A stretch of DNA of 64,000 nucleotides, taken from contig JAGFMI010000002.1 in assembly GCA_021030905.1 (NCBI GenBank), positions 1,116,001-1,180,000 on the forward strand, written 5' to 3'. The notes beneath the pieces were generated by a model. That model was given only the letters and a program-made list of their open reading frames with translations. It ran no database searches and was not told the DNA's origin. Position 1 is the stretch's first letter. Each line of letters opens with the position of its first letter. This DNA comes from Pyrenula massariospora. Its lineage: Eukaryota; Ascomycota; Eurotiomycetes; Pyrenulales; Pyrenulaceae. Positions 58,179 to 64,000 of this stretch are shown in pieces. The position numbers were made by a program, and so were the translations under genes.

Positions 58179-60359
58179 ATGGATCCTTCCAATCTTTCAA
58201 GTGATTCTTTACTGTTTGGGGATGGGTATTCAATAAACCTTCAGGGAAACGCCCAGAGCACAGCTGGGGTAGCAAGCACCCCACCCTCGACGACTGATCA
58301 AGAATTTAGCATACCAATCAGGAGATCACACTCATATTCTTGGTTGCGGGTCGCAGCGCATTTTTCGTCGCTTCTAGTAGCGCTTGCGATCCTCTCGTTA
58401 TGCTTTACGAATACATACTTTAGTGATATCACAAGGTCTAATATTAACGCGATATTGAATGCACTTCAATTTGTCGCTAGAATACACGAATTCCTTGTCG
58501 GCGCGTCATTGACTGGGATTGTTCTATATCACCTGAGAAGCTTCCTGTGCTCAGGAGATGGTCTACCACTAGGCTATGTCGCGTCTGCATTCCAGATTTC
58601 ATCACCACAAATGCTATGGTCGCAGGAATTTTGGGCGGCGTCGGTCAATCACGCTACTCCTAAGAGAACATACTGGTTTGGTGGCCTCCTTATACTGGCA
58701 ATATCGGTCGTGGCCCTTATAGGGCCCTCTTCAGCAATACTAATCATCCCGCAGCTTGACTGGTGGCCTCTGAGGGCTCCTTTCTCTGGCACCGGCGGTT
58801 TTTCCTGGATTGATGGCCCTTACGAAGAAATATGGCCGACGACTGTCAATGCATCCTTGGTCAGAGGTCTTCCCTGTGATCCCTTAGCTTTGGAAGTTAA
58901 TAGTGCATGTCCGTTTACTGACATAAGAGAAATTCAAAATTGGGTCTCCGATTACGCAGCCCAGGCGTCCGTTCCCAATGTTACGATCACTGCAGATGCG
59001 GGCATGATGGCCTACCTGACAGCTAACTACGGCGAGCAACGAAGTAATGGCTATACCGTTGCATCAACAGGCATGAGCTTCTTATTACGATCCATGGGAA
59101 ATATCTGGCTATATGGTCAGGCACAGAACTTGAAATATGCAGTTGTTGGAAGGCCGATGATCACGTTAGTTTCTGCAGACCGACGGTCTCTTTTAAGGCC
59201 ACTCGTCGAGGTTCAGTGTGCTCAGCCTCACGATATTAGCACTGTCGATGAAGTCACTGTGACTTTCAATACCAGTTCGCTGTCCTTGAAACAAGGAGAA
59301 AGAGCACCCACAATCTCCCGAACCATTAATGCGACAACTTATAGGCCCGATAACAAGAACCCTCGTTTTAAATGGACAGATTTGTCCGCCGACTCGACGA
59401 GTGTAAATCTTGGTGCCCTCTTTGGAGTTTCTTTTACCCGATCGGCGGAAGACGCACCTTGGCAAATCTTTCCCTCGGTCACTGGAAACGAAACCCGTGC
59501 CTTATTTCCGTGCGCCGTGAAAGCCTTCTGGGTACCCACGACAATGGCACATGATCCAACCAGCGACAATGTTGTCATTTTGGACAATCCTAACCCGTCT
59601 GAAATTGTGACTAACGAAGGTCTGATGAGAATGGCACGAGATTTGATTGTTGACATGTCCTTTGCGGAGTACTTGAATGCGCCGATATCTGGCCCGCGAT
59701 ACACGAACGTGATCGAGTCCGAGCTCTGGCGCTTCAGTTTCATGCCTCCATTCTTCGACGGCGCAGCGAACGAGAGCTGGCCTTGGCTCATCTCAACTAC
59801 ACTCTCTATGCAGTTGGCTGATGCTCTTTCGGGAATTTCTCACACTAACACTACCTGGGTGTGGCATGCTGGTCACAACTCATCTGACACTTACGCCAAG
59901 AGCATGAGAAGACTTAAAGGCGGTGGGAACAGGATAAAGAAACTGCCAGACAATTACCCGGATCAAGTCAAAGCCAATGGCACTGATCATTTCCACGTTC
60001 GATGGAAATTTCAACGCTATGGCTACGCCTGGGGTTTCGAGAGATCCACTAAGGTTCTCGCCTCGGTTGTCCTCCTAGCCCATGTTCTGTTAATATTTGG
60101 TCATTTTATCGTCGTATGGACGAAATACCAAAGGTTTGATAGCTGGGAACGACTGGTCGAGTTTCTGGCTCTGGCTATGCTTTCTCCACCACCGAAGCTA
60201 CTAGATGGTACGAGTGTCCGGATTAGAGATTCGCGGATTTTAGCAAAACCCCTCTTTATCAGAGAGAGCGATAATAGTCGCGGTGCTGCATTAGTAATGA
60301 GAGACCAGCGGAAGGAAGGCCCAAGGAAACGTATCGCTGTTGGAAAAAGGTACTTATGA
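58179..60359 (+). CDS. Large fungal membrane protein, unknown function
   Basis: Single exon, 726 residues. I do not recognise a named family. Two hydrophobic spans lie early (LRVAAHFSSLLVALAILSL and FLVGASLTGIVLYHL), then one at YWFGGLLILAISVVALIGPS, then a large outer domain (residues about 200-620). That domain carries many Asn-X-Ser/Thr sites (for example NAS, NVT, NTS, NAT, NET, NES, NTT, NSS) and several Cys. A last span, VLASVVLLAHVLLIFGHFIVV, precedes a basic cytosolic tail (RKEGPRKRIAVGKRYL). The overall plan (short N-terminal tail, three spans, large glycosylated domain, one span, tail) is shared by many uncharacterised ascomycete proteins and is similar in outline to, but not recognisably homologous with, the DUF6536 protein at 4447-7185. 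Confidence 0.8.
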   Translation: MDPSNLSSDSLLFGDGYSINLQGNAQSTAGVASTPPSTTDQEFSIPIRRSHSYSWLRVAAHFSSLLVALAILSLCFTNTYFSDITRSNINAILNALQFVARIHEFLVGASLTGIVLYHLRSFLCSGDGLPLGYVASAFQISSPQMLWSQEFWAASVNHATPKRTYWFGGLLILAISVVALIGPSSAILIIPQLDWWPLRAPFSGTGGFSWIDGPYEEIWPTTVNASLVRGLPCDPLALEVNSACPFTDIREIQNWVSDYAAQASVPNVTITADAGMMAYLTANYGEQRSNGYTVASTGMSFLLRSMGNIWLYGQAQNLKYAVVGRPMITLVSADRRSLLRPLVEVQCAQPHDISTVDEVTVTFNTSSLSLKQGERAPTISRTINATTYRPDNKNPRFKWTDLSADSTSVNLGALFGVSFTRSAEDAPWQIFPSVTGNETRALFPCAVKAFWVPTTMAHDPTSDNVVILDNPNPSEIVTNEGLMRMARDLIVDMSFAEYLNAPISGPRYTNVIESELWRFSFMPPFFDGAANESWPWLISTTLSMQLADALSGISHTNTTWVWHAGHNSSDTYAKSMRRLKGGGNRIKKLPDNYPDQVKANGTDHFHVRWKFQRYGYAWGFERSTKVLASVVLLAHVLLIFGHFIVVWTKYQRFDSWERLVEFLALAMLSPPPKLLDGTSVRIRDSRILAKPLFIRESDNSRGAALVMRDQRKEGPRKRIAVGKRYL

Positions 60360-61015
60360 AAATCGAAAATGCATAGGTTCTGAAGATAATGTTAGCGATG
60401 GTTTTCCAATTGAGCGTCTCAGGACGAACTACCCTATCTAGATTAAACGTAAACCAATAGGCTCCCTTTACAAACAGACCAAATCCGCAAGCTATCTGTA
60501 GATTAAAGCTTAAAATAGTCTAGATTCCCTGAGCCCATGTGAAGGAACTTCAAATATGGTATCTCTATTATTTGGTCCTAAAGGGCAGCTGGGTGCGCGG
60601 GAAAGCTCCGGCTCGGGGACGATCCACTAAGCCGGCGTTCGTCTGTGTGCTCTAATAAGCATTTTCCAACAGCTGTTGGCCCCTTTGGAGGCTCGAGCTT
60701 ATCCACAACAACAGCGACTTCTATCCAACCAGCGCATCATGTTCCTCATTAGGGAAGAGCCCTTGACCTAGTTCTTTGTCGCTCGAGGGAAATGCTCCGC
60801 TCACTCGACGACTACAGATAGACACGCAAACTCGACAAATTTGCTGTACGATGGACTTCGGGTGGTGAGTGCTGCTGCTTTATTCATCATCTTGTTGTGG
60901 TGGAATATTTGCTTCTGTTCCTTGCAGTCAAGTAATGGAAATTGGTGCTTGGAAGTGCACATTTTGTTTTGTTCTTTGCTCCCGAACGCGACGGATTGAT
61001 CCCAATCCGCCACAT
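60360..61015. other. Intergenic
   Basis: 3' flank of the membrane-protein gene; nothing recognised up to the foldback element. Confidence 0.5.
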
Positions 61016-61175
61016 TCGAGGCCAGGTGACAGAAATCGTGGCCGATCGATGCTAGGTGTCAGAAGTTATAATGGATTTAATATGCTTTGGACGAGCGCCA
61101 GTGCTGATAATTAGATGCGCCGCGACTTTTGACATCTAGTCTCGACCGGCCACGATTTCTGGCACCTGGCCTCGA
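61016..61175. mobile_element. Foldback/MITE-like element, copy B, with nested inner repeats
   Basis: Outer inverted repeats of 29 bp with one mismatch: the left begins TCGAGGCCAGGTGACAGAA at 61016, the right ends at 61175. Just inside, a second, more degenerate pair repeats the same motif (GATGCTAGGTGTCAGAAG at 61050 and its inverse near 61123-61144), as if one copy had inserted into or beside another. The end motif matches that of copy A at 18930-19024. There is no coding capacity. Confidence 0.6.
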
Positions 61176-61650
61176 CTGCAAGGCAGCCATTAGTATACGG
61201 CAGGTAGAACGTCTGGGGCTCGGGTAAGGCACATGTACGTGTTCTAACGATGGCCTCGGCCTATATTCTTGACGTAGAACTCAAAGCTGGAGAGCTTTAA
61301 GTAGGTTCTACCAAGGAAACAACTAGGTATGGAGCATCTACGTCGCACGAGCGGCGCTACACCGACGAAGGCAGGTAACAGCGTGGCAGCCCGTGGCATA
61401 TATCACACCAACCTTGGCGATTTCCTTCCAACATGAACAACTAGAATGTGAGTCTTTTGCTCATGGGTCTCTTGCGGTGCTTGTGCCATTTCTCTCTCGA
61501 TGCCTTTAGATGAAGGATGTACTTAGGCGAAGACTCATAAGAAGCCGCGGTAGCTGCTCCTTCATCTCCTCATTTAGGCGCGCATTCTCCTTGTATTTCC
61601 TATGGTTTGATCCCATAATTCGAGGGAACCCCTTCCTGTATCGTCGTACC
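61176..61650. other. Upstream region of the metallopeptidase gene
   Basis: No gene seen. A longer open frame reaches upstream of the chosen start at 61651 but lacks signal-peptide character. Confidence 0.4.
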
Positions 61651-63524
61651 ATGGCTCTATTCTGCAGTGTCTGGACCTTTCTCGCCACGTGTTTCCTTTT
61701 GGTTCTACCTAAATCTGTCAAAGCCGGCCTAGTCTACGATGATGGATGCAGCATGGATCAAAGGACCAAACTCGACGAAGACTTCACATACGCGATCGAC
61801 ATTGCCATGAGTATGCCTTCTCTCTTTTCGAGCTCCGGAAGGCTCACAGTCAAGCAGAAGCAGCCGATGAGATGAAGAGGAATACCGAAAAGGCGAAATT
61901 GATGTTTGATGCTTTGATGCTTCCAAAGATGCCTTCACAACCGCCAGAGACATCCGAGTTGCACCCGGACTGGTTCTCATACTTCGAATCCGACGTCTAC
62001 TACGAGAGCAATGATCTAAAGAACGCAATGTACAACTACGTCAGAAGTAGGGAACTCACTTCCTCCCCATTGCCACCTAACCAGAGTCTGTTTGGGGAAC
62101 TGACACTATTTGTAGGTATCTTCATGCGGATCAGCGCTTTGGTCGACCAGCCAAACACTGCCAGCCTGACTGTCTTCTGTGATGAGAAAAAGTTCGAACC
62201 AATTCTGCTCTTCAGTTTGAGTAAAATCTTCTGGGTGCTTCCAGCTCGAAAAAGAAAGGACCAAGCCGGGACAGACCATCAGCTCATCATATATGAGACT
62301 GATCTCAATGGGCAAAGGAGGAGGGGCGATTGGGTCGTCTGCACTCCGAATGTCCGACCGACCACGCTCGCCTATGTAGTAGTTGGGCCTCTTCTCCCCG
62401 GCCAGAGTAAGTGACGACAGATCTCCCCATTGGACCACCTGCCACCTGCATTATACAATCCAAGAAATCTCGCTCTTGAAGCTATGAAGTGCACAGGCTG
62501 ATACTACGGGAACCATCTAGGCCGTGGCGACCTCACTGATTCGATAATGGTGCTATGTCCTGCCTACTTCGACCCGGGGAAAAGATTGAGCGATCGGAGG
62601 TCGATCCACGAAATCATGTATTCAGGTCTCCTCGATGGCCCCTTGCAAAACTCATTGGATGGTATCCACCCCTCAGTTGTCGACGTATTGCACGAGGTGC
62701 GCGTCTCCACTCTACCACTCCCTAGAATACAGTTACTGACTGATACACAAAGCTGATCCACTGGGCCGGAGGCGGTCTGTGGCAAACCCACCCCCCAAAC
62801 ACCCTCCCTTCACCACTAACGCAAAACAGCCCTCCCCCTATCACCGAGTCTCGCCAACCCCGTCATCATCGACATCACCTACGAATTCCCCCAAATGTCC
62901 GCCCTCCGCCAGGCCAACGACCCCGCCGTCTTCGCCAACGCCGACTCCTACATGAAGCTCGCCTTGGGCATATACCTGCAGATCTACCACAACGCGAAGA
63001 CAAACAAACCGAACAGTGTACCGTCGTTCTGGCACCACGGCCTCCTCGACACGGCCACGCTCAAACCCCCGAAGAACCTCGCGGAGATGAAGAAGGCGTG
63101 GAGGGCGGGGATGGTCGACCTGGCCAGGGCGCAGCAGAAGCTCAGGCGCCGCGGCGCGGAGGGGAACAGGGAAGAAGGGGCCACCATCGAGGACGCGTAC
63201 GACCCCCTGCCCACGACGCAGGAGGAGATGGACGAGCTCTCGGCCGCCATCGACGCGGTGCCCGACACGCCGGCGGATGCGGAGGGGACGCCGCACCTGT
63301 GTCAAGGTGGTGGAATTGCGCCGAGCGCGGCGGGCTCGAGTTTGAAGATACTGAGTTTTGCGACGACGACGTATCCGACGGCGAGCCTGGACGCGGCGCA
63401 GACGGAGGCGTTGGCGAGTGAGATGGCGGTGGTGACGGGGTCTGGGGCAGCGGCGGTGACGAGTACGACGGCGACGTCGAGTCCGGCGGCGCAGAGTTCG
63501 GGGGTGGTTTGCGATGACGATTGA
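61651..63524 (+). CDS. Secreted M35-type (aspzincin) metalloendopeptidase-like protein
   Basis: Five exons: 61651-61810, 61858-62406, 62521-62696, 62753-62774 and 62830-63524 (533 residues, all phases fit). The ATG at 61651 gives a signal peptide (MALFCSVWTFLATCFLLVL, then PKSVKA). The zinc site HELIHW is made by splicing: HE closes exon 3 and LIHWAGG is the 22-bp exon 4. About 33 residues on, FANADSYMKLALGIYLQ supplies the Asp and Tyr of the aspzincin pattern (DxxY-type third ligand). VYDDGCS after the signal and VLCPAYFDP before the zinc site match the layout of fungal LysMEP-like M35 proteins. The 180-residue C-terminal extension is Ala/Thr/Ser-rich and may be glycosylated. Probably extracellular. 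The first intron is only 47 bp; reading through it would break the frame. Confidence 0.8.
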
Positions 63525-64000
63525 AGATACGGCCCATTTTTTCCGACCACTGCATAGGTACCTACGCGAGGGGTCAGCATGGGGGATATCATCCGGGCCC
63601 CTCAGATTTCAATGTCCAGCTCGTACGAACACAACAGAACGGAACAGAACAGAGCAGAGCATCATCGTGCAATGCCGCGCACTCGCAAACGCCGCATGAG
63701 AAGTCCAAGGAATCACCTTTCAATGCCGCGCGCACTCTCGAACCTGCATGAACTCTCCGGACAGTCCAAGACATTCCGCCCGTCTATTTTTGACTCCCAT
63801 CGTCTCCGCCCCGTCAAAATACGCACAAATCACACGCACACTTGCGACGTCAGGGGGTGACAGGGTCATGTTGAATTTATCCGTCATAGCGATCTCCAGA
63901 CCGAACAAGCGGAGGAGTTCTATCTTCGGGGAGAACCATGAGGTAAATGTGACACAGAATTTTTTTTCTACAAGCTTGTACTGGACGCTGCCTTTGACGT
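63525..64000. other. Right-edge sequence, no supported gene
   Basis: 3' flank of the metallopeptidase gene. Short overlapping frames at 63579-63860 and 63720-63908 are unassigned. Confidence 0.45.

Noticed and set aside
1-64000. CRISPR arrays, retroelements, rRNA genes
   Set aside because: No spaced short repeats, no reverse-transcriptase or integrase motifs, no terminal long repeats and no rRNA-like blocks were seen.

Overview
The window comes from a filamentous ascomycete (Pezizomycotina). The genes are split by many short GT-AG introns of about 40-130 bp. The families are typical of that group: two Zn2Cys6 regulators, a rhodopsin-like (Pth11-type) membrane protein, an AA9-type secreted oxidase, a DUF6536 membrane protein, a fungal general amidase, a HeLo-like-domain protein and an M35-type secreted metallopeptidase. 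The class cannot be fixed from sequence alone. Gene models were built by hand from reading-frame continuity, splice signals and family resemblance.

Layout. 0-10 kb: the 3' part of a multi-exon amidase (it enters from the left edge), an Asn-type tRNA gene with a UUU anticodon, a small relic of a HET-type C-terminus, a DUF6536 membrane protein, an interrupted tRNA-Ile relic, and a small coiled-coil protein. 11-17 kb: AA9-like secreted protein and a large Zn2Cys6 regulator. A gene-poor stretch of nearly 5 kb follows, holding one short foldback element. 21-31 kb: MFS transporter, peroxisomal (PTS1) 4-coumarate-CoA-ligase-like enzyme, mitochondrial Obg GTPase (Mtg2 type), and a Pth11-type membrane protein with a long cytosolic tail.

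33-47 kb reads as a candidate catabolic cluster: Zn2Cys6 regulator, MFS transporter, a fusion of EthD/Dabb-like domains with an enol-lactonase-like hydrolase, a family III CoA-transferase, and an acetoacetyl-CoA-synthetase-like ligase ending in a PTS1. The last four form two head-to-head pairs with intergenic regions of about 560 and 730 bp. The simplest reading is import of a substrate, lactone hydrolysis and CoA activation, with part of the route in peroxisomes. The substrate is unknown.

47-64 kb: a C2H2 gene broken by an exact 28-bp tandem duplication, an uncertain small multi-exon gene, a 930-residue protein joining a HeLo-like N-terminus to five exact-length 32-residue WPxLYW repeats, an Ala/Ser-rich secreted protein, an unrecognised multi-span membrane protein, a second copy of the foldback element, and the M35-like metallopeptidase.

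The most novel item is the HeLo-like/WPxLYW-repeat protein (50613-53405). Its near-identical 96-bp repeats resemble the recently amplified repeats of fungal self/non-self recognition receptors. A separate window-wide pattern is a switch inside many genes from C-ending codons to G-ending codons towards the 3' end.
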